Assembly: GCA_026770025.1 (NCBI GenBank)
Contig: JAMXDE010000030.1
Location: 468,001 to 532,000, forward strand
Length of the DNA stretch: 64,000 nucleotides
Source of the DNA: Craspedostauros australis
Taxonomy: Eukaryota; Bacillariophyta; Bacillariophyceae; Mastogloiales; Achnanthaceae
Direction of reading: 5' to 3'
The notes beneath the pieces were generated by a model, which saw nothing but the letters and a program-made list of their open reading frames with translations, searched no databases and was not told the DNA's origin. Of this stretch, positions 22,409 to 33,306 are shown one piece after another (positions within the stretch are counted from its first letter, which is position 1; the number at the start of each line of letters is the position of its first letter). A program made the translations under genes and the position numbers.

Positions 22409-23154
22409 TGTTGGAAATCCGGGGTTATAGTTAGTACTAAATTCTAATCTGCTGTTAGAAACTGTACCGTTTTAGAACTGTGTGCACAATCTCACTTTCT
22501 CTTCCGATTTCGTCTTCATGGCAGGCATCTGTCGCGGTGGCGACACGGGGCATCCTGTTGTCTCTCAGGTGCTTCCCTCTTTATTCATCATGCTCTGTTC
22601 TTGCTCCCTTGTCTCTGCATCGTCGTAGCTGTCTACGCTTGCATGGTAGGGATCTGCAGTCTTGAGTTCTTGCCTATCTCATGTTTCCGTCGTTGATCTC
22701 GCGACACCATCGTCTCATGGTTGATGTCACCTTTGGTGATGTTCCAAACCTGCGGTTGTTCTGATCCTTTCTGATGTTCCAAACCTGCGGATGTTCTTGT
22801 CCGCAGGAGGGGCGTGCGCTGTCCTCTGAAGAAGGTGCGTCACTTGCCCATGGACATGCCGTTCTGATCGACGTCGTCGTCTGGGTGATTGCCATGGTTG
22901 GCGTGGTATCGGGACCTCCTGATCCGCCGTGGGTGTCGTCCTTATGTTACTGGAGGACAGGCTACCCTCCTCGCGGTTATATAGGTATCAATCGCGTCCG
23001 TATGCTTAGTCATAGTCATAATGACATGGCATGTAAAGGTGTGACAAATAGTCTCAGAACATGTGACGAATAATATTCAAAGTTGTGATGAACAATGTTG
23101 GGAGGTTCGGCAATCATGGGTATTCCGACAAAGTCGTACCCTCAATTCCTAACA
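22409..23154 (-). repeat. LTR (3' in element orientation), 746 bp
   Basis: It starts TGTTGGAAATCCGGGG and ends CCTCAATTCCTAACA on the plus strand. Near 22975 it holds TTATATAGG, a possible TATA box of the LTR promoter. An internal GTTCCAAACCTGCGG is repeated twice. Confidence 0.95.
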
Positions 23155-23228
23155 CCCTTCCATTGTCGCATCGACAACATAACATCCATCATCACCATCC
23201 TTCTCTTTCACCTTTCGCCTTACTTCCA

Positions 23229-26200
23229 TTAGTCCATTGCGGACCGCAGTTGGATGAAGTGATTCTTGTGGTTGTCGTAGATCTCCTTTTTGGTGTTCTT
23301 TGTGAAACCGTCTGCGATGTTGTCTTCCGATCGCACGAATTTGGTTACGGCTTCTCCATTTTTGACGAGTTCACGTATGAAGTGATGTCGGATGTCGATG
23401 TGCCTTGTTCTTGCGGATGTCGATGGGTTTGAGGCGATGAAGATCGCTCCGACGTTGTCGACCATAACGTCCGCGGGTTTGTGCATCTTTAATCCGATGT
23501 CTCTCATCAGTTGCGTCACGAAGCGGATTTCTTTCCCCGCTTCTGACAGTGCGACGTACTCAGCTTCTGTTGAGCTCAGTGTTACGCTGCGTTGTGCCTT
23601 TGATCTCCATATGATCGGCACTCCTTGTAGTAGGACGATGTGCCCTCCTACGCTGATGCGATTGTCCTTATCACCCGCGAACTCGCTGTCGGTGAATATT
23701 GCAATCTTCCATGCATCGTTAGTCAGTGGACTCGGTTTCATCTTCAGTCCATATTCTCTTGTGTCCCATACAAACTTCATAACTCGTAGCATCTCCTTGT
23801 ATGCTGAGGCTGTTGGTCCGTCCAGTACTTTGGTCAGCTCTCGCACGGCGTTGGCGATGTCGGGTCGTGAGTGTTTCACCAGGTATAGCAGCATGCCTAC
23901 TCCGCTTCGGTATCGGCTGTGTCGCTGTTCGTCCACCTTGGGTGCATCGCTGTTCCTTTGGATGCCCTGCCCTGGTGTTCCTGGTGTTCCGTATCGTTGT
24001 AGCTTCAGCACATCGCGCCCGAACGTATCGATGATGTTCTTGAGGATGTGTGGTTGGTTCACCCAACAGTTTGTCTTGTCATGGTTGAATATGATCTTGC
24101 AGCTTAGGTAGTCTTCAAGATCTTCCTCCACTTTGACCCCGAACCGTTCCGCTCGGATATCCTTCACGAGCTTCTTCAGTTCCTGCTTTTCTCCGATGCA
24201 GAGACAATCGTCCACATAGGTGCCGATTAAAAGCAGTTGCCCTTCCTGATTCCGAATCAGTAGGCATGGGTCTACCTCACTCTGCCTGAACCCTAGTTTG
24301 AATAGGATGTCGACGAGTTTCTTATTCCATTGTCTGGCACTCTGCACGAGTCCGTAGATGGTTTTCTTGAGCAGCAGACATTCGTCGGTTTCGTGCTTCA
24401 TACCCTTCGGGCATTGCATGTAGATCTCCTCGTCGAGGTCACCGTGCAGGAATGCTGTCTCGAAGTCGATGATGATGCTGTCTAGCTTCAATATCATCTT
24501 CATGGTGAGCATGATGCGGTAGGTTGCGTCATGTATCACCGGTGCGTGGTGCGCTGAGAAGTCGACTCCTGCGATTTGCGAGTATCCGCATGCCACGAGT
24601 CTGGCGCGGAATACCCCGTTTCTCTTTTCCTTGAAGACCCATTTGGTCTTCACGCACCGCCGATCCCTCGGCATTCGGTCCTTCTTGATCTTCTCCCATA
24701 CTTTCCTTCTGGCCATATCGTAGAATTCCTTGTTGATGGCCTCTCGCCATTTCTTTCTCTTACTGGGGTCCGCGTGGTCCCAGCAGTCCTCGAATGTGGT
24801 TGGATCTAGCAGCATAGCGATGCTCGCTAGTTCCATCCCATCTTCATTCCGTTCGTTGTTCAATGCTTGGTCCGCAGTGATGATATCGTCGAGTCTCATC
24901 ATTCCGTGAGGTGTATCTATCATCATACCTGCGATATCTCTGTTGAATGTTGACCCGTCCGCGTGGAAGTCGGGTCCTCCTGTGTCCGATGGGGATGCGA
25001 TGGTCTCTTGGGGTGTCTCGTACCCTTCGTCTGTATTTGGTTCTGATTCATCGCTCGATTCGAGGTCTCGCTCCTCCTCTGGAATGGGTTCTTTGTTGTA
25101 CCCTGCGAGAGCACTCACCATCCTTGGTACGCGTTGCACAGGCTCTGCGATAGGGGTCTGCTCCGGTCCACGATTGGCCTCTTCATTTGCTCTCCCCTCA
25201 TCGTCCCTTCCGAATTCGTCGCCGTCATTATCGTTCGACTCATTTTCCCCTTGGGTGGGGAGCAAGTCATCTTGCCCTCGCGCAGCGTCTTCTGTATCTT
25301 CTTTCTCTCCGGCTCTGCTGCTGCGATCTGCGTCGTCGGTCTCCATTCCTTTGATGGTCTCCGATCGTCGCTCCCAAGCTGCTCTCGTGTGTCGGGTCTT
25401 CATACCCGATGTAGAGTCGTCATCTTCCAGATCTATTAGTATTGATCTGTTGGCATTCTCGATACCTCTGAATTGCCCATATGACTGATTCATCCATGTC
25501 ACGTCTCTCGTGATTAGGATCTTAGTTGTTGCGAGGTTCAGCATTCGATACACTCCCTTCGCGTGTGACTGGCCGTATCCAACGAACATGGCTGGTCTGG
25601 ATCTGTCATCCAGCTTCGCCTTTATCGTGCGACCTCCGATGTACACCATGCCTATTTCCCCAAAAACGCGTAACCCATCCACGTAAGTTGGGATCCGGTT
25701 GTTGAACAGCACGCATGCTGGTTCTCTCGTTTTCGTCCCGATGATATTCTCTAGTTGGGTAGCGGTTCTGGCCGCCTCGGCCCACAATTTTCCTCGGGCA
25801 TTTTTCGGCAGGTGCGTCTGGTTGAGCATGGCTCGGACTTTCCCGTACAACGTGGAGAATTTTCTTTCCACGCGACCGTTCTGTTGCGGCGTCGATGCCG
25901 CAGTGTACTCGAACGTTGGACCGAACCCTGCGACGAGCAGTTGCTTCTCCGCGGAATAATTTTCTCCTGCGTTGTCACATCTGATAATTTTCACTCGTGT
26001 TTGCTGATTGGCGTGGAGCCACTTAAGCAACAGAATCATTTTTGTTCCAACCTCACTCTTCTCCTTCAAGAAATAGCTCCAGCAGTAGTCACTGTAATCA
26101 TCGAGGACTAGGAGCCAATATTTTCCTTGTCCGTAGCTGTGTGACTGGACACTTGATGTGTCAATGAACAGTCGATCACCAACCCCCTTCGCTCGTGATT

Positions 26201-29195
26201 GGAGTTTCTTCGTCATGGCCTTCTGCCTTTGTTTGCCAATGGCACAGTCCACACATGCATGCAATTTGCCTGTGACGTTCCAACCGTATCGTCCCGCTGT
26301 GCGAGAGATCGTGTAAGTGTCAACATGGCCTAACATTTTATGGATTTGGTTGATGTCCACCGCGGTCTGGGTGGACACGCCAACATTGGCTTGGTCGTGG
26401 GAGTGTGGGGCGGTGGTCATGTTAACACCGCTCACGAACCCACTGTGGGTAGCCATAAGCCGGTCAAACGTGATACGTTGTCCGCGCTTCTCCAGGCTCA
26501 TCACAACACCGCGGTTGCTGATGTTGAAGCCGCTCTCAAGCGCTTTGTTGATGCTGAGGAGGTTCACCCACAAATTGGGCACGAACTTCACGTGCTTGAG
26601 GAGGATGGTTGCGGTGGTACCGTTTTTCTGCATCACCACCATTCGCTTGTCGCCCACCTTTGTTGCCTTGATGTAGCGACCGCTGCCGATCTTGATGGAG
26701 TGGTCGGCCACGCGCACGTTGGTCATCCCCTCGTCGTTGTTGGTCAGGTGGCACGAGGCACCTGAGTCACCCAACCAAGTGTTTGCCTCATGGCGGTCTG
26801 GGGCGAGCGTGATGCGGCGTTCTTCGACGCCGTCGATGTCACCGATCACCATCGCCATGTCTGGTTGCGGGTTTCTCTCGCTGTAGATGGGGAGTTCAGG
26901 GAACGCATTTGGGCTGCGGACTCCGTAGTGGCCTGGGTGGTATTTCCACATGACTTGGAGTGCTCCACGCGAGGCCAGACTCCCGATGAGTCCATGGTGG
27001 ATGGCTGGCAGCTGCTCCTTCTCTAGCCTTTCGTTGATAAACGGCATGTACTTCATGACGTTGAACGGAGTCATCATCCCGATTTCGCGTAGGAGGAAGT
27101 AGAGGGTGCGAGCATCCGCGCAGGTGCGTCTGTCTCTCGAGTTGTACTCCTCCACTGTGTCGAGGCACAGCAAGGCAAGCTCGGAGCGCACACTGTCAGC
27201 CGGCATGGCGTTGCTCAATGAGTATCGCACTGCGAGTGCGAGGGACTCCTCCTTTGCGAGCATTGCGCGGCGTTCATCGCGTTCTTCGTGGGTTGTTGGT
27301 TTCACCACGTCCGTTCCTTCCGGTAGATCGATGAGGAAGGGTTGGGCTGGACAATCGACGCAGTACGAGTAGATGTACCCTTGTTTGAAGCACAGTGGGC
27401 ACGATGCCCATCCTTGGTACATTGCGCGGCCTGCTGCTTCGATCGTCTTCTCGATGGGGGACTTGTTGGTGGAGAGCGAGAAGATAGGCTCTCTGCAGAT
27501 GTCTTCCGCTCCGATCACCATCGCCACTTCGTTGGCAGACTCCTCTTCGGTGCTGACGAGGTCTTCATCGTAGATGACCTCGTCGAAGAACCCGTCGTCT
27601 TCAGTAGACTCGTCGTCAGACGGGAAGAGTTCGCGGTTGATGCGCTCGGCGGCGACCGCTGGTGGTCCGTAGTGACCATACACCCCTGGGTGGTGGGCCG
27701 CCCGCTCTTCAGCTGTCCACTCGGAGCCTTGGTTTGGCTCTTCGTTGCCTTGGTCGGCCATCTCTTCGTCGGTGGACGTGAGGGCGAGGTCTTCGGTGGT
27801 CTCCTCTTTGGGAGGCATCATGGCGTGGTCGTTGCTCATGTTTTTCTTGATGTTCGCAATTTCTTGGGTTGTTACGAGTCTTGGGTTGGTCACATTTTTG
27901 ACCTCTGTCGAATCAAGTTCGAACTCGTTGGTGAGGAAGCACATCATTTCCGTGCTATCCATGGACTTGTCGTCCTCGGGCAACCAGAAGGGTTCCTCGA
28001 TCATGGCTAGGCAAACGTCGTCGGCCTTCTCGTTAGAGGGCAACCACATCTCCTCGTCAACTTCAACGAAGGAGTCGTAGCCAGCCACATCGTCTTCGGT
28101 AGTCCGCCACATGTGTTCTTCGACCATCACGAGGGCGACGTCTGTCTCTTCCTCCATGCCGTCGGTCGCCACGTTTGCGGCCTCGGCTTCTCGCATCGCT
28201 GCTTTCAACTTGAAGCAGTCGAGGATCTTGTGCCCCTTCTTTCCGCAGTACTTGCAGTTTCCGTTGAACTTGTTCTTGGCGGGGGTGTCTCCTCTCTTGT
28301 TGTTCTTCTTCAAGGTCTTGTTGTTTTTGTTCTTAGGGGGAGAGCGGCAGTCCGCCTTCTTGTGCCCGTAGGCACCGCAGTTGCGGCAGTACCCTTTGAA
28401 GCCGCCCGTGGCAGCGAGAGCCATTTCCTCTTTGGTGTCGCTCTCGCGGCGGTTGCTTCCTTGCTTGATGTGACGTGCGTCGTAGGTGGCACTCACTGCT
28501 TCACGGATGTCCTCGATTGACATCGTGCTTTCGATGCCGTTGAACTTGAGCTCGATGAGCTTCACATCCATCTCGTAGTCCCTTGCGAGGGCGTTGAGCA
28601 CGAGCATGTGGTACTGAGTCATGTCCAAGTCGACGCCGGCGTGGGAGAGGCGTCCACGGAGCACTTCCATCTCGGTGAGGAACGTGTCCGGGTGTTCTCC
28701 CTTCTTCATGCGCATCCCATTGAGCTGCGCCAACAACTTTGCCTTCATAGGCGCAGTGCGCTGCTCGTAGATGCGCTCAAGAGCTTTCCATGCCTTACGT
28801 GGGTCTCCTCCCTCGTAAGCGCTGCTCTTGCATCCCAACACAGCCATGAAGGCAACATTGCCTTCGGTTGTTTCATGGCTAATAGCCATGGTCAGTTCTT
28901 CAAACGCGTACTTCGCCAATGCCTTCTTGTACTCGGCCTCCTCTTTAGGAGTCATGGCACTTGGCTTCTTGGCTTCTTCGTCGTCCTTCTTCTTGCCTTT
29001 CACAGGGAGGGAAGCAAAGGAGGGGACGAAAGGTTCTTCTTTCACAACCACATCACCCATGTCCTTGAGATACAAGTCTCCATAGCCCTTTCGATTGGCG
29101 CGGGCCAGGAACTTCGCACTCCAAGCTTTCCAGCTGGACCGCTTGCCGTCGAACATGATCATGTAACGATCAGTCTTACCTAGGAAGGATGTCAT
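23229..29195 (-). CDS. Copia gag-pol polyprotein (1988 aa)
   Basis: One long frame. The gag part ends with CCHC zinc knuckles (CRNCGAYGHKKADC, CKYCGKKGHKILDC). The aspartic protease motif DSGASCHLTNN follows, then the integrase zinc motif and core, then the reverse transcriptase with YVDD, and finally RNase H with FTDSEFAG and TLSSTEAEYVAL. Products would form virus-like particles and carry out reverse transcription and integration. An acidic spacer lies between the gag zinc knuckles and protease. Confidence 0.95.
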   Translation of the reverse strand: MTSFLGKTDRYMIMFDGKRSSWKAWSAKFLARANRKGYGDLYLKDMGDVVVKEEPFVPSFASLPVKGKKKDDEEAKKPSAMTPKEEAEYKKALAKYAFEELTMAISHETTEGNVAFMAVLGCKSSAYEGGDPRKAWKALERIYEQRTAPMKAKLLAQLNGMRMKKGEHPDTFLTEMEVLRGRLSHAGVDLDMTQYHMLVLNALARDYEMDVKLIELKFNGIESTMSIEDIREAVSATYDARHIKQGSNRRESDTKEEMALAATGGFKGYCRNCGAYGHKKADCRSPPKNKNNKTLKKNNKRGDTPAKNKFNGNCKYCGKKGHKILDCFKLKAAMREAEAANVATDGMEEETDVALVMVEEHMWRTTEDDVAGYDSFVEVDEEMWLPSNEKADDVCLAMIEEPFWLPEDDKSMDSTEMMCFLTNEFELDSTEVKNVTNPRLVTTQEIANIKKNMSNDHAMMPPKEETTEDLALTSTDEEMADQGNEEPNQGSEWTAEERAAHHPGVYGHYGPPAVAAERINRELFPSDDESTEDDGFFDEVIYDEDLVSTEEESANEVAMVIGAEDICREPIFSLSTNKSPIEKTIEAAGRAMYQGWASCPLCFKQGYIYSYCVDCPAQPFLIDLPEGTDVVKPTTHEERDERRAMLAKEESLALAVRYSLSNAMPADSVRSELALLCLDTVEEYNSRDRRTCADARTLYFLLREIGMMTPFNVMKYMPFINERLEKEQLPAIHHGLIGSLASRGALQVMWKYHPGHYGVRSPNAFPELPIYSERNPQPDMAMVIGDIDGVEERRITLAPDRHEANTWLGDSGASCHLTNNDEGMTNVRVADHSIKIGSGRYIKATKVGDKRMVVMQKNGTTATILLKHVKFVPNLWVNLLSINKALESGFNISNRGVVMSLEKRGQRITFDRLMATHSGFVSGVNMTTAPHSHDQANVGVSTQTAVDINQIHKMLGHVDTYTISRTAGRYGWNVTGKLHACVDCAIGKQRQKAMTKKLQSRAKGVGDRLFIDTSSVQSHSYGQGKYWLLVLDDYSDYCWSYFLKEKSEVGTKMILLLKWLHANQQTRVKIIRCDNAGENYSAEKQLLVAGFGPTFEYTAASTPQQNGRVERKFSTLYGKVRAMLNQTHLPKNARGKLWAEAARTATQLENIIGTKTREPACVLFNNRIPTYVDGLRVFGEIGMVYIGGRTIKAKLDDRSRPAMFVGYGQSHAKGVYRMLNLATTKILITRDVTWMNQSYGQFRGIENANRSILIDLEDDDSTSGMKTRHTRAAWERRSETIKGMETDDADRSSRAGEKEDTEDAARGQDDLLPTQGENESNDNDGDEFGRDDEGRANEEANRGPEQTPIAEPVQRVPRMVSALAGYNKEPIPEEERDLESSDESEPNTDEGYETPQETIASPSDTGGPDFHADGSTFNRDIAGMMIDTPHGMMRLDDIITADQALNNERNEDGMELASIAMLLDPTTFEDCWDHADPSKRKKWREAINKEFYDMARRKVWEKIKKDRMPRDRRCVKTKWVFKEKRNGVFRARLVACGYSQIAGVDFSAHHAPVIHDATYRIMLTMKMILKLDSIIIDFETAFLHGDLDEEIYMQCPKGMKHETDECLLLKKTIYGLVQSARQWNKKLVDILFKLGFRQSEVDPCLLIRNQEGQLLLIGTYVDDCLCIGEKQELKKLVKDIRAERFGVKVEEDLEDYLSCKIIFNHDKTNCWVNQPHILKNIIDTFGRDVLKLQRYGTPGTPGQGIQRNSDAPKVDEQRHSRYRSGVGMLLYLVKHSRPDIANAVRELTKVLDGPTASAYKEMLRVMKFVWDTREYGLKMKPSPLTNDAWKIAIFTDSEFAGDKDNRISVGGHIVLLQGVPIIWRSKAQRSVTLSSTEAEYVALSEAGKEIRFVTQLMRDIGLKMHKPADVMVDNVGAIFIASNPSTSARTRHIDIRHHFIRELVKNGEAVTKFVRSEDNIADGFTKNTKKEIYDNHKNHFIQLRSAMD

Positions 29196-29275
29196 GGTGA
29201 TGATGATGAGAGGATGTTTGTTGCTGTGTTGATGGTGGTAGAAACGTAGGATTTCAATCGTAACGTTTCGAAACG

Positions 29276-30021
29276 TGTTGGAAATCCGGGGTTATAGTTA
29301 GTACTAAGTCCTAATCTGCTGTTAGAAACTGTACCGTTTTAGAACTGTGAGCACAATCTCACTTTCTCTTCCGATTTCGTCTTCATGGCAGGCATCTGTC
29401 GCGGTGGCGACACGGGGCATCCTGTTGTCTCTTAGGTGCTTCCCTCTTCATTCATCATGCTCTGTTCTTGCTCCCTTGTCTCTGCATCGTCGTAGCTGTC
29501 TACGCTTGCATGGTAGGGATCTGCAGTCTTGAGTTCTTGCCTATCTCATGTTTCCGTCGTTGATCTCGCGACACCATCGTCTCATGGTTGATGTCACCTT
29601 TGGTGATGTTCCAAACCTGCGGTTGTTCTGATCCTTTCTGATGTTCCAAACCTGCGGATGTTCTTGTCCGCAGGAGGGGCGTGCGCTGTCCTCTGAAGAA
29701 GGTGCGTCACTTGCCCATGGACATGCTGTTCTGATCGACGTCGTCGTCTGGGTGATTGCCATGGTTGGCGTGGTATCGGGACCTCCTGATCCGCCGTGGG
29801 TGTCGTCCTTATGTTACTGGAGGACAGGCTACCCTCCTCGCGGTTATATAGGTATCAATCGCGTCCGTATGCTTAGTCATAGTCATAATGACATGGCATG
29901 TAAAGGTGTGACAAATAGTCTCAGAACAAGTGACGAATAATATTCAAAGTTGTGATGAACAATGTTGGGAGGTTCGGCAATCATGGGTATTCCGACAAAG
30001 TCGTACCCTCAATTCCTAACA
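29276..30021 (-). repeat. LTR (5' in element orientation), 746 bp
   Basis: Same length as the copy at 22409-23154 and about 99% identical by eye. The short palindrome CGTTTCGAAACG borders it on the inside. Confidence 0.95.
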
Positions 30022-30027
30022 AGAGCT

Positions 30028-33000
30028 GTCCGAAGTAAGCTCATCGCCAACTGAGCCGCCGACTGCTAGTCCAACTACCACCAGTCCAGCAGATCCCCCC
30101 ACCTCGTCCCCCACAGATGACATGACCGGACCGCCAACGGGCCCTCCAGCTGAGATTCCCTCAATGCCGCCTGCCACCCAGCCGTCGGCTGCTCCAGCCA
30201 TCGTCGATTCCACCATCGAGGTCGTTTGCAAGCCAGATGGTACCACCATCCTCACGCCACAAGAGGCAAGCGCCAAGACAATCATTTGCGATGGAAACAA
30301 GCCCTCCTGCCGCGAAGCTATCACCGCCGTCAAGGGGTCCAAGCAACTGCAGAACTTTTTCGGATGCGCAGGAGACCTTGGCGAAGATGCCGCACGCAAG
30401 CTCTTCAACAAGTACTCGTCAAACGACGTGCTCTCAGGACAATTGTCCCTGATCGCTGTCGCCAACGCGATCCTTGTCACCGAGCGAGCAGATGCCATGG
30501 ACACAGCATGCGCAGCCATCGCGGCGATGCAATCGCCTCCCGTCCCCACCCCATGCTGCCAAGGACCCTCGGGATGCACCTCAGTCACCGGTTCCGCCTC
30601 CAACTCCCCTCCATTCATGACCGTCACCGTCACAGCATGCACCGGCGACAGCGCATGCAAGGATATGGGCCCCAATCCCCTCATCCTCGATTCCTCCTGC
30701 ACTGGAGACAGCGCATGTGAGTTGATGAATGAGAACGAGATCAACCCGTCTATCACAGGAGTCACCTTCGTCGGTGAGATGGCATGCACCACCCCTCAAT
30801 CTTGTGAGGGAGTGGGACGTCGTTCTCATGGTGATGTCACCATCCAGACCGGCGCATGCATCGGATCAGACGCATGCAATGCAGCTGGCCGTCGTGTGGA
30901 GCAATCAGCGCCATCCTTTCGCTTCCGCAGCCACATCGATATTGGCCCGAATGCGTGTGTTGGTAGCAATGCCTGCAAGGACGCCCATTCAACCGTCAAC
31001 CATGGCACTGGTGGCAAGTATGCAGGCAGCCTGACCATTGGTGCAGGTGGTTGCGCCGCCGATGGGTCATGTGAGAAGATTGGCTTCAGTGACAGGATGA
31101 GAACCGACCTCGTCGTCCCTCCTGGTGAATGTGGCAGCGTTGATAGCTGCAGAGGATGCATGACAAAGACAGAGTGCGACTCCGACGAGGTCTACATCAT
31201 CATTGATGTCGATGGGGCCTGTCCAAAGGGAGGCAACGATAGCAATATGAATCCCACTGGTGACAAGGTGGAGGAGTACTGCATTGGCAAGGACACCTTG
31301 CCCACAGACTCTCCGACCTTTTCTCCCACTCCTTTCCCCACACCTCTCACGTCAGCTCCCACATCAGCCCCAACAGCTCCGACAGCAGCTCCAACATCAG
31401 CTCCCACATCGGCTCCGACGTCAGCCCCAACAGCTCCGACAGCAGCTCCTACATCAGCTCCCACATCGGCTCCCACATCGGCTCCGACGTCAGCCCCAAC
31501 TTCAGCTCCAACTTCAGCTCCGACATCAACTCCCACATCGGCTCCCACATCGGCTCCGACGTCAGCCCCAACTTCAGCTCCAACTTCAGCTCCCACATCG
31601 GCTCCGACGTCAGCCCCAACTTCAGCTCCTACATCAGCTCCCACATCGGCTCCGACGTCAGCCCCAACAGCTCCGACAGCAGCTCCTACATCAGCTCCCA
31701 CATCGGCTCCGACGTCAGCCCCAACTTCAGCTCCAACTTCAGCTCCGAAATCGACTCCAACTTCAGCTCCCACATCGGCTCCGACGTCAGCCCCAACTTC
31801 AGCTCCAACTTCAGCTCCGACATCAACTCCCACATCGGCTCCTACATCGGCTCCCACATCGGCTCCCACATCGGCTCCAACGTCAGCTCCAACTTCAGCT
31901 CCGACGTCAGCCCCAACTTCAGCTCCAACTTCAGCTCCGACATCAACTCCCACATCGGCTCCCACATCGGCTCCGACGTCAGCCCCAACTTCAAATCCAA
32001 CTCTCACCCCGGCATCTTTCACCGTTGGATGTCTCTCAACGCCGGGTGACGACACATCAACGTTCAATGCCATCATTGGTGACGTGTTGTGCGATGGTGT
32101 AACAGGCACATGCGCGGACTTCGTCTCCGACGTTGACGCTCTAGCTGATGAGGGGAAGCGTAAGATGATCAAGAGCATCTTTGGATGCAATGGTGAAGAT
32201 CCTCCACAGCCCGTGACATTGGAGGTGGCGCAGGAACGCTTTGATAAGATCAAGAACGAAGAGAGTGTGACCACAGCATTGTTGGCGACCGCACAGGAAC
32301 CAGCAACAAAGCTTTTCACTGGTAGCGCGTCTGCGGTGACGACTGCGTGCAATGGCTCATGCTGCAGTGGTGGTGATGCTTGCACCTTTCGCTCTGTTGA
32401 TGGCGGTGTCATGACGGTGAGCTCAGGGGCATGTACCGGGTTTAACGCCTGCAGAAACACATATCCCAACACAATCATACTTGACAGTTGCAAGGGAGGC
32501 TATTCTTGCTTTACTGCGGGCTCTTTCTTGGAAGGTCAGCCAGCTGCTGGTGCCGAAGTCGGTTTCAGGGTGATCGGACCAAAAGCTTGCCTTGCAGATC
32601 AGAGTTGCACCGGTGTTGGATTTCATGCCTTTGGCAATGTACGAGTGGAAGAAGGAGCATGTGATTCAATCGAGTCATGCATGCGAATTGCTGCCCGCAG
32701 CTTTCAAGGGTCTACAACCACATCGATCGTGGCAAATGTCTTCATCGGAAAGAATGCGTGCAAGGGGAGATCCTCTTGCTTTGAATTGCATCATGTTCCA
32801 GCGTCGTTCAGATTTCCAGGAAGCGTGATCATCGAGGACGGTGCCTGCTCGGGCGAGAGCACGTGCAATCGTCTTGGCCAAAGTGTCAGTGCAACCAATG
32901 ACATTATCATCAGAGCAGGAGTGTGTACGACAGCCGCCAACTGCACCAGTTGCGCCCAAGGATCATTGTGTACATCACCCGCAGAGACGTACGTAATCGA

Positions 33001-33055
33001 CGACGCAGAGATGGATTGCCCTACCCCATCCCAAGCTGCCTGTGAAGTGCTCTAA
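30028..33055 (+). CDS. 3' part of the secreted SAPT/Cys-module protein gene
   Basis: This holds the bulk of the host protein, about 1008 codons to the stop at 33055. It starts in a Ser/Pro/Thr linker in the same phase as 22182-22408. Two copies of one architecture follow, separated by a stalk. Each begins with a roughly 100-residue helical part that includes a Cys-bounded segment (IICDGNKPSC; VLCDGVTGTC) and an FFGCAG or IFGCNG turn. Each continues with repeated modules of the form G-A-C-x-G-x-x-A/S-C (ACTGDSAC, ACIGSDAC, ACVGSNAC; ACTGFNAC, ACSGESTC). These likely form a disulfide-stabilised beta-helix. The stalk (about 31341-32015) is a run of S-A-P-T tetrapeptides that may be O-glycosylated. 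No enzyme motif is seen. A cell-wall or extracellular role is inferred. Confidence 0.8.
31341..32015 (+). repeat. Coding minisatellite: 12-bp S-A-P-T repeat
   Basis: About 50 units of 12 bp, variants of TCAGCTCCAACT, TCGGCTCCCACA and TCGGCTCCGACG, arranged in higher-order blocks that recur. The array encodes the stalk between the two Cys-module domains. Length variation between alleles is likely. Confidence 0.95.
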
Positions 33056-33244
33056 TCATCGCATACATAGCCACACATACCAGTATGCTCTTCCTCGTAC
33101 TCTACCGCCATTTTCCCGCTTTGTGCTGGCAAAGCAGAGCACTCTGTGACGATGATGTCAACTCTAGCTTCGCTTGTGTCTTCTACACTATCTCAGTCAC
33201 TAATCGAGTCAAAGATATTGTCTTGGTGCCAAATATCTCGTTAT

Positions 33245-33282
33245 TGCTGGTGTTGGTGCTGGTGTTGGTGCTGGTGTTGTTG
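33245..33282. repeat. GGTGTT/GGTGCT short tandem repeat
   Basis: Three units of GCTGGTGTTGGT-type sequence, downstream of the SAPT gene. Confidence 0.85.
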
Positions 33283-33306
33283 TCTGTGCAATGGCAAGCA
33301 ATGGTC

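Larger units (their letters stand above)
22409..30021 (-). mobile_element. Ty1/copia LTR retrotransposon (CoDi-like), looks whole
   Basis: A 7613-bp element in reverse orientation, bounded by two 746-bp LTRs that begin TG and end CA. A single long gag-pol frame lies between them, and AGAGCT flanks both sides as target duplication. By eye the LTRs differ at about 7 of 746 positions (about 99% identity), so the insertion is young. A purine-rich AATGGAAGGG lies directly before the downstream LTR in element orientation (plus strand 23155-23164). The domain order protease, integrase, reverse transcriptase, RNase H identifies Ty1/copia. Confidence 0.95.

Noticed and set aside
31192-32493. 433-aa minus-strand open frame rich in V-G-A-D repeats
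   Set aside because: It is the complement of the S-A-P-T coding minisatellite; the plus strand has the signal peptide, Cys modules and proper domain layout.
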